Source: Suillus spraguei (lineage: Eukaryota; Basidiomycota; Agaricomycetes; Boletales; Suillaceae). Taken from it: a stretch of DNA of 64,000 bases. The stretch covers positions 1 through 64,000 of the forward strand of contig JABCPU010000033.1 of assembly GCA_016800925.1 (NCBI GenBank), in the 5' to 3' direction. Every line of letters begins with the position of its first letter. Positions within the stretch are counted from its first letter, which is position 1. Both the position numbers and the translations under genes were made by a program. This document shows, one piece after another, positions 22,152 through 34,001 of the stretch. A model generated the notes under the pieces. The model was not told the origin of the DNA. It saw only the letters and a program-made list of their open reading frames with translations, and ran no database searches.

Positions 22152-24692
22152 TTAATCTAGGTCTTGGTCATCGCTCCATCTGCCTGGGTTGTATTCACCG
22201 AGTGGCGTTGGGGATCCTCGGGGTGATGACAAATGAGGGTCGAGCGTGCTGGGAGGTGAAGTCTTGTGTCGGTTCTGCAGAGACTGTGACGGCTTCGGTG
22301 TTGTCTGGCTTTGCGATGGCTGGCCCCACATATCCGTGATACGTGTCTGTCCCCCCAAGGGTGTGCGGATGGGGTTCGTTTGGTTCGCGGTTCTTGGTTG
22401 TCTGTTTCTTTGGCCATTTGCCATTCGTTCTCCCTGTTCCTTGGCGGGGGGTATCTTGGGGGTTGCTGTTCTTGGTTGGGCTGCTGTGAACTCGCTTGCC
22501 AGTCTTCGTGCTCGTGTCGTTCGAAGTTCGCATCCATGATCCTGTCCCACGTGAGGGGATCCTCGGTTGGGTAGAAGTGGTACTTCGTTTCTGCATGACG
22601 GTTCTTGTGGTCGTCCCATTTCTGGATGAACGTGGGGCAGTTCCTGTTCCAGGCTGCGTGGCCTTGGGCATTGCAGTTTGCGCAGAAGAAGAAGTTCTGG
22701 TCAGTTATTGTGCATGCCGAGGTCCTGTGTATTCCAGTGCATGTGCCGCATGTGTCGGATTCTTGCTGACACTCCGCTGCCTTGTGTGATCCATCGAACG
22801 AGTGGCATTTGAGACATCTAGAAGGTTCGGCAATTAGTTTTTTGCATAAACTTTCTTACCTGCTATGGTAAGTCCGAACTTGATTGCCTGGTTGGCGCTT
22901 TCTTTCATATTGAACGTGAGGATGATGTGGGCAGTACGTTGGCCTGGGCTGCGTCTGTTGACTGGTTTGATGTATCTTGCCTTCGTTATTGTCTGGGGTC
23001 TCATCCCTGCTTTCTGTTCGATGTCGGAAAGTGCCGCTTGGTTCTCTGGTACGAAGCTTATCGGTATGTTCTCCACTATGACGTGGAATGCCCTGTCTCT
23101 GATTGCTACCTCGATTCCGAAGCCGTCGAGAAACTTGCTGTGGTTTGACGGTGTACCAAACCATGCAGCCGATTCAGTTGAGTCGAGTTCGTACAGTACA
23201 CCTCCTTGGGGGAGACGTCTTGCTGATAAGAATTTGATGTTCTGTGGGATGTCGGCATCCTCCTTAGTCATGGCCTCCACTGCTAGATTGGCTTTCGTAA
23301 CTAGCTGAATTTCTGTGAGGTTGATTAGTGTGTTAGTGAAGTTCGGTGAGTGTTACGAACTGGGGTGGCGTCACCAGCGACAGTGAAAAGACACAGTTGG
23401 TCTGCTGGGAAGTTCTACAATGTCCAGAAGAGGACAAGGCGAAAGTACAAGGAACGCATTCGGAGTACGATCAAGGGTCTGGCCTCAAAGACAAGTCTTT
23501 AGAGGTTCTGCGAGAATAGAGACTAAGGCTAAGGAGTGCTTAGACTTAGAGATGATTCAAGACGACTTAGGTTGGAGACCTAAGTGAAGGAGATTCCAGG
23601 TAAAACCCAGTAAGATTAAAGTAAAGAATCTACTACAAGTACAATGTGCTTAAATAGACCAATATGTGCGCACGGACCAAGAGAGGCATGGGAACATAAG
23701 TGTGTATCCAAATAAGGAAGGCAACTATAGTACAGATGCGTTGAGCATATGAGTCAGAGTCATGTGACATGATATACAAGTAAGGAAACAGAGAGAAAAT
23801 GAATAGGGGCACGTACAACTGTAACAGTGAGCGTCTTTCTATAAGTATCTGACGTGCTTGAGCTTTGCTTCTGGCGAGGACCTTGACTAAGGGAGTCGGA
23901 ATTCCATCCTTGGTTGCAGCTGCGTATGATCTCTGGCCTTTCTGTTCGGCGACGTCTCTGTGCGAGGTTGGGGTGTTGTTTCTGACCGCGGTAGCATTCT
24001 CGGATGCCTGTGCAATGTTTAGTACGGCTGAGTTGAGTTGTTTGCTTACCTCTGTTGCTGTGTATTCCAATGCTGACTTGTGCTTTTCTATTGTTTTCTC
24101 TAATTCCTCTACCTTCTCATCCAGTGTGGCGACCAGTCCTCCCATTAGGGCTTGGATCTTCTGAACAATACCTTGTACGTCTATCTCCCTGTCGATCTCG
24201 AGCAGAACGAAGGCCATTGCGCGGAGTATATCAATGTGAGTCACTCCTAGATTGGCTGATATGCTGAACTCGAATAGGGCTGTTGCTATGGGCTGTAGCA
24301 TGTTGCCTGCCGTCGGTAGTGTCAGCCCATGAGTAGCGAGAATCTTTCTTGCTGAGTTGATCGAGTTTACATCCGTTCTTATGCCTGTTCCTAGCGCATG
24401 GTCTTCATTAGATTTACTGATGGACAGTAGAGGTTTGTTTGCTGTTGTTTTGCAATTGTTCATTCTTGTCGACTGGGATGCAGTTGGTGGGTTTGGTGTG
24501 TTTGTCGGGGCCATGTTTCTTGGGTGGTTGGTGTTTTTTTTTTGATGCTTGGGGTCTCGTTGATGGGTGCTTGTGTTGTTTGGGGCTCTTGGGGCCGCCT
24601 TTTGGCGTCCTGTGCGCGGTTGCGCGCTGCTTTGGTGGTCGAGTTCCGGGGTCCTAGTCGGGGTGCCACCTGGTTCGGGTCCAAGAAGCGAT
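22152..24692 (-). pseudogene. LINE ORF1: nucleic-acid-binding protein, split by a solo LTR
   Basis: From the 5' end: a Pro/Thr/Lys-rich N-terminus, a helical, coiled-coil-like segment (near 24150-24000, VEELEKTIEKHKSALEY), then the insertion of a solo gypsy LTR (23826-23351), an RRM-like segment (23280-22834) and three zinc knuckles near 22820-22640 (CGTCTGIHRTSAC and CANCNAQGHAAWNRNC are the last two), ending in a Gln/Pro/Arg-rich tail. Such ORF1 proteins bind the element RNA. Open frames upstream of 24692 belong to the target, not the LINE, so the real start is unclear; MAPTNTPNPP is a candidate. The protein is destroyed by the LTR. Confidence 0.8.
23351..23826 (-). repeat. Solo gypsy LTR in LINE ORF1, GTGAG target duplication
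   Basis: A 476-bp LTR of the element A/B/D family in minus orientation, flanked exactly by GTGAG (23346-23350 and 23827-23831). It is younger than the LINE, which is younger than the fold-back element, which is younger than the hAT insertion. Confidence 0.93.
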
Positions 24693-25282
24693 ATTGTAAG
24701 AAGTGATACATCAAACCTATAGGTACAGGTGCGTATGGGACGAGGATGCACGATAGGTTCGTCTTCGCTATCTGTGTGGACTGTACTGGTCATTGTAGGC
24801 TGCTAGGTAGATACAACACATATACACGTACCATATATAAAAAATCGAACATGATTTGAAAACAGATTAAGTTTGCGAAGGCAGCGAAGTTGAAGCACCA
24901 GGCAAGACTGTAGAGGTGCATGGATTGCTGAATGTTTGCTTTTCAAGACCGGGGTAAATATCAGCGAGCTTTCAAAGATAAATAACATGACAACGGCGAC
25001 TCACTGTGATCTCATTCTGACATACCTTATGGTATGATCGACTGAGAAGCTGATACCGATCGCCAGATGGCAACATAAACATAAACAGAAACTTACATAC
25101 CGAAATAGATAGTGCACTGCTAAGCCACGGCCTGGGCCGGCGGCTTAGGCTTCGCAAAATTGAAGCCTGGGCCAAAGCCCTGGTCAGGCCGTGTCCTAGG
25201 CCTGGGCTGGGCCTGGCTCAATCAGGCCTGGCTTGGGCTGGCCCGGGGCTTGAAGCCGAGCCGGAACATCACTAGCTGTATG

Positions 25283-25920
25283 CAGAGTTCCCTGAGGTCT
25301 TTGGTTGAATCCCTGCATTTGCATATTATTGTGTGTCATAGATTATCATGCTGGTGAAGTGACTATGTAGTGTGGTTTAATATTTTGCCCCAATTCTGTC
25401 TAGCATAAATTCAGCGCATCATTTCAGAGCAAAATTTCCGAGTAAAAAACGGCAATTTCAGCACCCCGATTTCAGTAACTAATGCTCTGAGTTTCAGACC
25501 ATTATCATATGATTTTGACCACTGAATTTCAATTTCATTGGAACTACTATCTACAGGGTATTGAAAACCGCCGGCAGTATGCAGTTCTGGAAGGAGCGAA
25601 ATGCATTAAGTCTGAAGTAATTGATTTTAGGTGAGGAAGCAAAATGCATTACATAGACTATCATCGAAAATGCATTGCAAGTCTTGTAAGTATCATAGAT
25701 TAATGCAATATAATGACATGATAGCCTGTTACTGCAACATCCTGTGCTGTGAGGACGACCACTTTCGAATGTCAGGTTTCCGTGCATCATGATGATGGTC
25801 GGCAGTCGTTGTACTAGCATTCCAGAAGCAAGTTACAAAAGTAGGTAGAGTGCGCGCCTCTGTTTGCTTTCGCTCCAAGTCTAAACAAAAGCAGCGATGT
25901 GTTTTACAGATTCTGGTCTG
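25283..25920. other. Unassigned AT-rich spacer between hAT and the duplicated gene block
   Basis: AT-rich sequence with no convincing gene. It continues the pre-insertion locus from 10894 after the hAT target duplication. Confidence 0.4.
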
Positions 25921-26048
25921 TCGATATGAAAATAGCTGTCATATGGTACCTCTACAATAGAGTTGTGTGTCCAACAAATATATAGAAAAAGAGCACGTTG
26001 GCAGTAGTTCATTGAGATCACAATACAAACGATCATCGGGGGTGGCGC

Positions 26049-29000
26049 TTAGTATGAGAAAATCATCAACCACGGATTAAGCACAATCTACAATTGAATT
26101 CAGTTATCAAGAAACAACGGGTTAGTAATGAATACGCACGGGGAAAAGAATGTGGCTTCCAGCGACGAGCCTATATGAAATTTAAGTATGAGTGGGCCGG
26201 TCTAGACAAACCACTTACGCGAGAGGAAAGATAACTGCCCAAGAAGTACCCGGGATTTGCCAATCCAGGCCGACAACACTGGGAAGACTGAAGATAACAA
26301 TCATAATGAATGTTCCAAAGGATAGTGCAAAAGCGAGCCAGAATCGCTTGAGAATTCGGGGGACTTCGATGAAGAAATTCGAACGTTCGACTTCCTTTTT
26401 CGTTGCTCCCCAGGTGATGTTGTACGAAAACATATGGGCCAAAAGAGCGGTCGCGAGATGGACACTAAAACCACCGAAAAAGCAAAAGCTGCGAGCATTG
26501 GTGTGAGCCTGGGCCTTACACAAGCGACGGAAACGTACAAGAAAGGGATCCATGTGCAGGTCTCAACAAGCGAGGCCCACATGTTACGGTGCCCAAGTCT
26601 GTATTCAAGAAGAACAAAACCAACGTTGCCGGATCCAAAAAACACGGTAAGAATAGCCAGAAAGACTTCAAAACTGTGAAAATAGTAGCCGTCCGTTTCA
26701 AATGCTAGTCCAAGAAGGATATAGTTGAGGGCCGACAAAAGTGCCGAAGCTGCGATACCATCTGTCAAGTCCGTGAGTATAGCACGAGTACAACAAAAAT
26801 TCTTGTCCCTACAATAAGAAAACATGTCTTTCGAAACCAAAAGTCAGCATAATTATTCATAACTTCTCATCACTCTTACTCACATGCCATCATACCAATC
26901 TTGTAATGGATCGGCGCATTGGACCATACGAAGATACGTAGCTGTTTGTTGATAGGACCTTTCCTCCACCATTGAATAAGGGGGTTGAAAATCAACTCGC
27001 TACAGCCTTTACCGAACCCAGCATCAGTACAGGTTTTGTTGGCATAATCATTCATCCGTACCGTATGAATATTTTTGCCATCGATTTAATTCATCATCGA
27101 CCGTCAAAGACACACCTTCCTTGAAGCCGCCCTCGGAGTATGTTGCCCACCGTATGGCATACTTCTTTAGCTGTACACATGGGAACATCAGTCAAATACA
27201 AAACGCCATGCGCCACGATGCAAGGACGCACCTGAAGTCGCAAAGCCATGTCGAAATCCTCGGAGACATTTGATTCCGACCAAATCTTCGTTTTCCCGTC
27301 AGTCGGATCTACGAATGCGGCATCCTGGAGTGCCGACCACCGAAGAAAAGCATTGTGTCCCACGAAAGGAGCAATTTCGCCGTTCGCACAACCAAGGGAT
27401 ATACACTTGTTGATTCGCCTTGTGAAGTGGGCGATACCATTCTCAAAGTAATGGTTCGCGACTTGCATGACATCTTGAGTGCGAAGTTGAGTCATGCTAA
27501 GACAGGAGCATGATAGTGACTAACCTGATTCGTGCTGAATAATCGCAACCTCGGGACTCTCTGCAAGTTCACGAGCAGCGTCACGGAAACAGTCCTAAAA
27601 CAGCGTTGGCTTCATAATTAGAGGAGGCGATATGTCACTTACCTCGGGCACAATTGTATCGGAATCGACAAGCAAAATGATCTCTCCCATTCTGATGGAT
27701 TTACCGTTGCAAGCCCACGGTTTCCACTTGTCTCCACTTTCCGTGAAGAGTTCTTCGCAGGCCATATTCAAAGCGCGATCCTCCACAAGTTGACCATCGT
27801 TCTCTAGCTCCCCTAGTTCTTCTGCTTTGAAGAGTACCTTGAGATGTTTCTCCAGCTTCAAGCTAAGCGCCAGCCCGTAGTTCATATTCGACGCCTTCTT
27901 GAACCGGCCGACACGTTTGAATCCGTCTGGAGAGGAGTCATGAGGAGGGCGCGCGACCCAGCCTATATTGTGATCGGCGTAGAAAGCAATGCGTTCGGCG
28001 CGTTCCTCTTCAGAAATGAGCTGTAGACCGTCGTCATGCACGAATATCGAAGATGATCCACCCTGACGCGCATATGTTCGCATGGCCTTCTTGATCGAGT
28101 ACACGGACGGCCCGCTAAGAAAAACAGAAATTCCGTGAATACACTGGCAGGCAAAAAAACAATTACGACTTTACATCGTTTGATCAAGACTCTCCTTGTA
28201 AACCGGAAGCTCAATAGTAACATGAGGGAGAGACGAATCGACATCCTTATCCTCCTCGGGTTTGATAGCGGAATAGTAGCGAGAATTTTCATAGTACTGG
28301 GAGACAGGACCGATACTACAAAAATGAGCGCCGGCCAAGATGAGTCTGAATGAGTACTTACATCATGCCGATATTGCCAATAATCTGTAGGGAGAAAAAC
28401 TGAAATGACATGTCAACGTCAATCCAGAAACGTTTTGGGCCCCTACGACATACCAGAGAAACGCAGAACAACAGTGGACAGGTGATGAGCAAACAAAATC
28501 GAGTCCATTGACCATCAAGCATGGACTCTTCCAGAAGCATGCTGATGCCGGTACCGACAAAAACTATTGAAAGGGTCAGTCCAATTTTGGCAATATGTGA
28601 AGTCAACAGTTATTTACAGATTGATAAAGCACAGCCTAGACCACTGTAGCAGGGGGCAATGAGCTTTGTTCGACGGATTTTCTTCGCACCCTTCTCGGCG
28701 TCACCTTGGTGCTCCTGACGAGTAGTGCTCCAGCTGAAGATCTTCCAAAAAGGAGATGACGGATTAGGCTTTGGCTTCCGATTTGCGGGTTCTTTCTCAG
28801 TAATAGAAATCTCTTGAGTGGGATCTTCCTTGATTGATAGTAAGTTGTCATGCGACGGCAGAGTAGGTGATATGATCTCAGAAGGAGTTGCGGAGACATT
28901 GCCGCGCTGTCTCCAGACAAGCTTGATCAGCTTTCCCTCAAAGTCCCGACACAAGGGTATGATACCGTCCAAGTTGTCTGACCAAAGAATTAGGACAGCC

Positions 29001-29540
29001 TCATCCCGCTAAGGAAGTATAAGAAAAGGATGATGACGTAGTAAGAAGCGGAACTTGCCACAAAGGCTCCGCATTGTTCCTTCTCAGCTCGTGGCACCAT
29101 AGCCATGGAAGGCACTATCTGAATGCGTGTGTTATGATCGAAATAGATGGCAGAAGCATCTTCAGGGCTATTATTACGTACGGACCGTCAGAAAGTCGCT
29201 GGATAACTGACAGTGATAAGAAATAACATACACAGTTGACAATGCAGCGTGAACTGCAGCACTCCTGACCTTGACAGCAACGACGGGATTTAATATGCGC
29301 ACTGCTGCCTCAAAGGGAGCAAGGTAGCTATTCTCGTAGGGAAAGACGCGGAAGTGACCGGGCTCGACACGGAGACAGACCCCAGCGGAAAGATTTTCCT
29401 CGGGCGGCTTGAACCAAGCGTCACCTTGAGTCTGTTGGCGCAATAAACTTGTGAGCAGAACACAATATAAAAACATCTATACCTACCTGCTTGAATATAT
29501 GATGAAGGATAGCATCATATGCGTCGTAGTCCATAGCCAT
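26049..29540 (-). CDS. Membrane glycosyltransferase family 2 protein, copy 1
   Basis: A multi-exon gene (17 exons by alignment with 59592-63068) encoding about 878 residues, start at 29540, stop TAA at 26049-26051. After a cytosolic N-terminal region and a membrane segment (FCLLITCPLLFCVSLV) comes a GT2 catalytic domain with HDDG, VDSDT and EDFDMAL motifs, then several C-terminal membrane helices. This is the architecture of processive synthases such as the cellulose, hyaluronan and chitin synthase superfamily, which use UDP-sugars and pass a polysaccharide across the membrane. The exact product is not predictable. The classic QxxRW motif is not obvious; LKKY-IRW follows the ED motif. One intron has a GC donor. 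I found no frameshift or stop. It is divergent from the GH16 gene at 31479. Confidence 0.87.
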
Positions 29541-31478
29541 AGTCAACGCTGAAGCCCAACGTGAGAGCTAGGAAAAAATAACGAATGGCGTCGGGGTGGA
29601 GAGCTTCCTAGCTCAGAGGAGGAACACGGGAATAATTTGGGCTTGGGATTAGTTGAAGATTTATAGAGGGGTATAAGAGCTCTAAGGTGTTTGAGGCCCG
29701 ATTTAGAACATGCAAGCGGTGTAAATTTATGATAACAGCGATATACCATCCGGGTCTAAAGCTCTGGATGCACTAGATTATTATAAAGCACCTCACCGGG
29801 CTGGTATCTTCCTTGGATATGCGTGCAGACTTAATCGCAAGAACAAGAACGCGTACCGGTGAACGGATTTCTGGAAAAAGCCTACCCCTATTGAAAAACT
29901 TATTGCCTGTGGAACACTCCGACCAAACCCTTAGTAAAGGGTCTACCCTTGGAAGTGACCCGTTGATACTCCGCGTGGGATAAAATTTAGCTCCGTGACA
30001 AGCAATTAGAGTCCTCGACACGGGCAGAGTGTCTGAGACTGTTTGTAGAAGAAAAATTGACGTGGATGTGGTGTTTAATATTAAGTACTTCGAGGACCAA
30101 GGTACACTTCAACTTGCTAATGATCTGCCATCTTTGCAGCCTACATATTTACGTTGATGCTCACTGTGCTTCGTTACGGCGCGCGTCATGTACAGCCTTC
30201 GGCGTCAAAGGTCACTTTCCCTCGTCATATGGTGTCAAGACCCATGTGGAAAGGGAATATTGGAAATAAGGTCACATTGTCGTCCTCTCCTGACTCCGAT
30301 CCGGGCAGCTGTCTCCTGTCCGTGCATCGCAGGTAGTGCTAGGGGCATAATTATTTGCGGCCAATTTTTTGTGCCGGTAGAAGTGCCAGAATTGCCACTG
30401 TTCTGCCACCTGGTAAATTTTTCAAAGTGTTACAAGGCTATGTATATGATGATGTATGTTCTTTAGCTTCTTTTGCGCGTTCCATGCTGTCTCAATCTTA
30501 TCAGGTGATATGAATTCGGGACCTGCAAGATCATCAATGTTCTCAGCCGGTCATGGACCCACGGTAGTTCCCATGCAAAATTCAATGGCTTTAGCTGGAT
30601 AGGGGCCGGTACCCATGTGCACTATGATGATAAGTTGATGAATTGGCTTTCCATTAGCAAGGCCTTCTTACATTAACAAATATTTGCTCAAATATTTTCC
30701 AGTGCGTTAAATCTGTCTACTGAGAGATTACAGTGTTCAAGCACTGCAACCTATTAGTAGACACATTTGAAGCACTTCGCAGAGTTATCCAAGAGGTTTT
30801 GACATTAGCAGCGTGGGAAACAATAGATAATTGTTGGTGCTGATTCCCACCATGGTGCTGCCGCCAATCCAGAACCACAGTTCGAACCGGTGGTTTGGAA
30901 CTCGCTCGCTTCCTTGGCATCGAAGTCGAAGCAAAGGCGAACACGCAATGTGAGTAATCTAAACCGCAGCTCTCGCATTGGCCGATCAATCTGAGTCAAT
31001 TGCGCCATTCACTATTGGTTTATCGGTGCAACTCAAACGAATGACGACTTTCCATCATTCCAAGTTTACTTCCACGGATTCCTCATTATGTTTTGAACAT
31101 TCAATTCAATGTACTCAACTACACGTGTGGCGTCTGACCTGATAACGTAGCTTCTATCACCCTTTCCTCATTTACGTCACTCCCATATATCATATCGAGT
31201 TATTGTGCCAAAAAAATATCAACTCGGAGACAAGTTGAGAGCGCGCGCCTAGAGCCACCCTAACTAGCACAAATTCTATTTTGAGTCAAAGCGGACTTTT
31301 GACGCTCAATTGGGAACAATTACGCATGATGGTTGTCCAACAGGAGCACTCCTTGTCTGAACTCGAAGCAATATCATTTGCACCAGTTTGCTCTGTGCTT
31401 TACAGGCCTTAAAAACTCCAATGAATTTGAACAGGGAATCCCCACACATTCATTTCGTCTGATCGTCACTCGTCCATC
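29541..31478. promoter_or_regulatory. Bidirectional intergenic region between GT2 and GH16, copy 1
   Basis: The 1.9 kb between the two divergent starts must hold both promoters. It is only patchily conserved with 57792-59591, much less than the genes. Well conserved blocks lie next to the GT2 start (29545-29880) and near 30890-31000. Short open frames here are not kept in the other copy. I could not fix a TATA box or start site. Confidence 0.5.
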
Positions 31479-33593
31479 ATGTCAGCATCAGCAGACAAGG
31501 ATGGCGTCAAGCCACCAACACCATTTTACCTCGGCGAAAATTCCAAACAGTTCAAGGACGAATCTCAACAACAACAACATTCCACTCCTTCGGTTTCAAA
31601 CATCCCTCGTCCATCCATCACAGTAACTGCTGCAAGTTCCATCAACCCCTTTTCACCACCTGCTAGTGTCATCAGCTTTAGCGCTGAACCCGTGAGCAAT
31701 GCGTCAATGCCTGTCGTTCAAGTTGCAACAGGACAACAAGAGGGTCTAGAAACCGTACCTCGTCATGGTGTGACTGCACTTCCTCGCAGCACATCCTACT
31801 ATGGCAACCTCCCAAACGCTGGAGACAGCCCTGGTCACACGGCCTCCGCTATTCGTCTTCGTGAATCATTTGCTGCACCCCCAACTCGTCCCTTGGTGAC
31901 AGTCTCCACATCTGTGAGCCAGATTCCAAGTAAGACACCCCGCATGCGTTCCACGATGCTTGAAGATCCAAGCACCTTGGTTAAACCTTGGGTGACGACA
32001 AAAGACCCATATGCAAGGATCGCTTATATCTTGACTTACTCAGTGGCATTCCTTGGCATAGCAGCGTCTGCTATCCGCTGTTACTGTGGTTACAAGAGCG
32101 TATCGTTGATGACTGGTAACCTGTGCATGGTGTTGGATGAGGATTTTAATTCCGACACCGATACCACTTTCGGACCCAACGGAAACTGGTTCCGTGAAGT
32201 ACAATTAGGTGGATATGGGTCAGCGAATTTGCACTTTGGATGAACAAATTCACTTACAGTTTTTTTCAGGAACGGGGAGTTTGAGATGACAACGTCATCC
32301 TCAAACAATTCCTACACATCGAACGGATATCTTCACATAACTCCCACCTTGACATCCAACATGATCGGCTCAGACGCTGTATTCAACGGTTATACATACA
32401 ACCTCACCGATTGCACGTACAACTCCAGCAACCCGGAAGTAGATCCCGGCTCATTAAACACAACGGACTTTGACGCCGCTGCCTACTACCAATCATGTGG
32501 TGCCGTAAGCAACAGTACCACTGGCACGATCATCAACCCTGTGCAAAGCGCGAGGGTAACTACACGCAACTCAGCCAGCATCCGATATGGCCGCGTCGAG
32601 GTACGGGCCAAGGTCCCGCGGGGGTGCGTATTACTCTTTTTAGTCTGATCTGTAGACTGACTTACCATTGGCTCCCTCTAGTGATTGGGTGAGCATTGTA
32701 CCGTCAGGACAAGATAATACCACTTACTGACTGGCCCTACAGCTCTGGCCTGCAATTTGGATGCTTCCCGTGAACAACACCTACGGACCATGGCCATTGA
32801 GCGGTGAAATTGACATCATGGAATCACGTGGAAACGCTCGCAGCTATCCTGATCAGTGAGTCATGTGATCACTTTGCAGAACCGCCACTGAAATCTCCCG
32901 ACAGGGGTATCGACTATGTCCGTGGATCACTCAACTGGGGTCCCTTGTCGTTCTTGAACGCCGTGTCCAAGACTTTCGGCTGGTGGACCCAGAGACGCAC
33001 CGATTATGGGGAGGGCTTCCACACCTATGCACTGGAGTGGACAGATAGTTTCCTGTGAGTTTCAAATCACTTCCAAATGCAAATGTAGGAAATCTTCTGA
33101 CATTCGACAGTCGCATTTACGTCGACAGTCGTTTACACTATATGCTTCAGCTCTCATTTAACGAGCCCTTCTTTTCACGTGGAGACTTCCCCTCTGTGGT
33201 CCAAAATGGATCAGAGCCCATTGTTCTGCAGAACCCTTGGGTCAACGGGACCAATGCGACACCTTTCGACCAACGTGAGTTCTTATGAACAGTTATGAAG
33301 GTGCAGTATTCTGACCTCACCGATCGACACACAGCATTCTATCTCATCATTAATCTCGCCGTTGGCGGGACTAACGGGTGGTTCCCCGATAACGCAGGCA
33401 ACAAGCCGTGGTTGGATAGCTCGCCAACAGCTATGCTTGATTTTGCACAAGCACAGGACTCGTGGTACCCCACCTGGGGCTCAGATGGGGAGAGTAGCTC
33501 ATTCGTTGTGTGAGTCGTTTGGTGCCTCGACGTGTTCATCTTCTGATATTGAGATATCGTAGGGACTCTGTCAAGATGTGGCAGATGTGTTAG
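31479..33593 (+). CDS. Membrane-anchored GH16 family glucanase/transglycosylase-like protein, copy 1
   Basis: Eight exons: 31479-32218, 32270-32623, 32682-32688, 32743-32855, 32905-33054, 33111-33274, 33335-33509, 33563-33593. The lengths sum to 1734 nt, 577 residues. The first 180 residues are Ser/Pro/Gln-rich and probably cytosolic. One membrane segment lies at about 181-200 (IAYILTYSVAFLGIAASAIR), then the lumenal or extracellular GH16 fold with the catalytic EIDIME motif at residues 389-394 (E389, D391, E394 intact). Type II GH16 proteins of fungi act on cell-wall beta-glucans, as in the KRE6/SKN1 group, though LWPAIWMLP and the short C-terminus also recall laminarinase-like members. The third exon is only 7 nt. 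It is divergent from the GT2 gene. Confidence 0.9.
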
Positions 33594-34001
33594 TTGACCT
33601 ACCGAAAACCTTGGAAGATTTGATATTTGGACATCTCTTCATATTATAGATTTACCTTGATCATACCCATGTGGACACTGTGGCATAGTACCTTGCATAT
33701 CGTTGTAGTTCTTCCTGAGTTCTTGTCTAAATACCCATTATAATTTAATGCGTCTCCTGTGGTGAGACCTCGAAAGAAGGAAGACAGTTGTTTTTTCTCT
33801 GATCAAGAGTTAGCGTCTGAGTAACAGGAACACCGAGTCGCTCCACAATTCGTTGGGGTTGGGGACGAGTTTAGCAAGGGACTACAAATCGTTTGCTTTG
33901 CGAGTAAGGGACAAATATAGAACAGGAGCCGACTGATAGGGCCTCTTTGAAGTTCGAGAAGGCTGGCATATAGGTGAAGTCCGACTAGGTCAAGTGCTGT
34001 A

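Larger units (their letters stand above)
17895..24692 (-). mobile_element. LINE (non-LTR retrotransposon, Tad1-like) with poly-A tail and target duplication
   Basis: The minus-strand 3' end is a 17-base A tail (T run 17895-17911 on the plus strand). ATTGTAAGARG occurs on both sides (17884-17894 and 24693-24703, one mismatch) as an 11-bp target duplication. ORF1 (RRM-like, three zinc knuckles) and ORF2 (endonuclease, RT, RNase H, terminal Cys/His motif) are both present, so it is near full length, about 6.3 kb without the nested solo LTR. RNase H after RT is a feature of fungal Tad1-clade elements; the clade name is inference. Confidence 0.9.
10903..25274 (-). mobile_element. hAT DNA transposon, 14.4 kb after nested insertions (about 4 kb net)
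   Basis: Both ends read inward TAGTGAYRTTCCGGCYCGGC, and an exact 8-bp duplication GCTGTATG flanks them (10895-10902 and 25275-25282), the size expected of hAT. GC-rich AAGCC/GGCTT subterminal motifs follow each end (11887-12010 and 25120-25260). The transposase pseudogene is on the minus strand at 12242-15172. Inside lie an LTR-III in the left terminal repeat (10917-11882), a fold-back element (15302-17889) and a LINE (17895-24692). The ends had to be joined across these insertions, which the exact duplication supports. Confidence 0.87.
25921..34001. repeat. Inverted segmental duplication, copy 1 (GT2 and GH16 genes)
   Basis: This 8.1-kb block matches 55272-63190 in reverse orientation over its whole length: both genes, all introns seen and part of the intergenic region. 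Similarity stops at about 25921 (63190 in the other copy) and 34001 (55272). Paired coordinates sum to about 89120-89273, so only small indels separate the copies. Confidence 0.92.

Noticed and set aside
24715..24793. MTSTVHTDSEDEP as the start of LINE ORF1
   Set aside because: It lies outside the LINE, beyond its target duplication at 24693-24703. It is more likely part of the interrupted hAT gene.
26192..26679. Open frames opposite the GT2 and GH16 genes (both copies)
   Set aside because: They are antisense shadows of highly conserved exons. The spliced sense models have consistent phases and conserved catalytic motifs.
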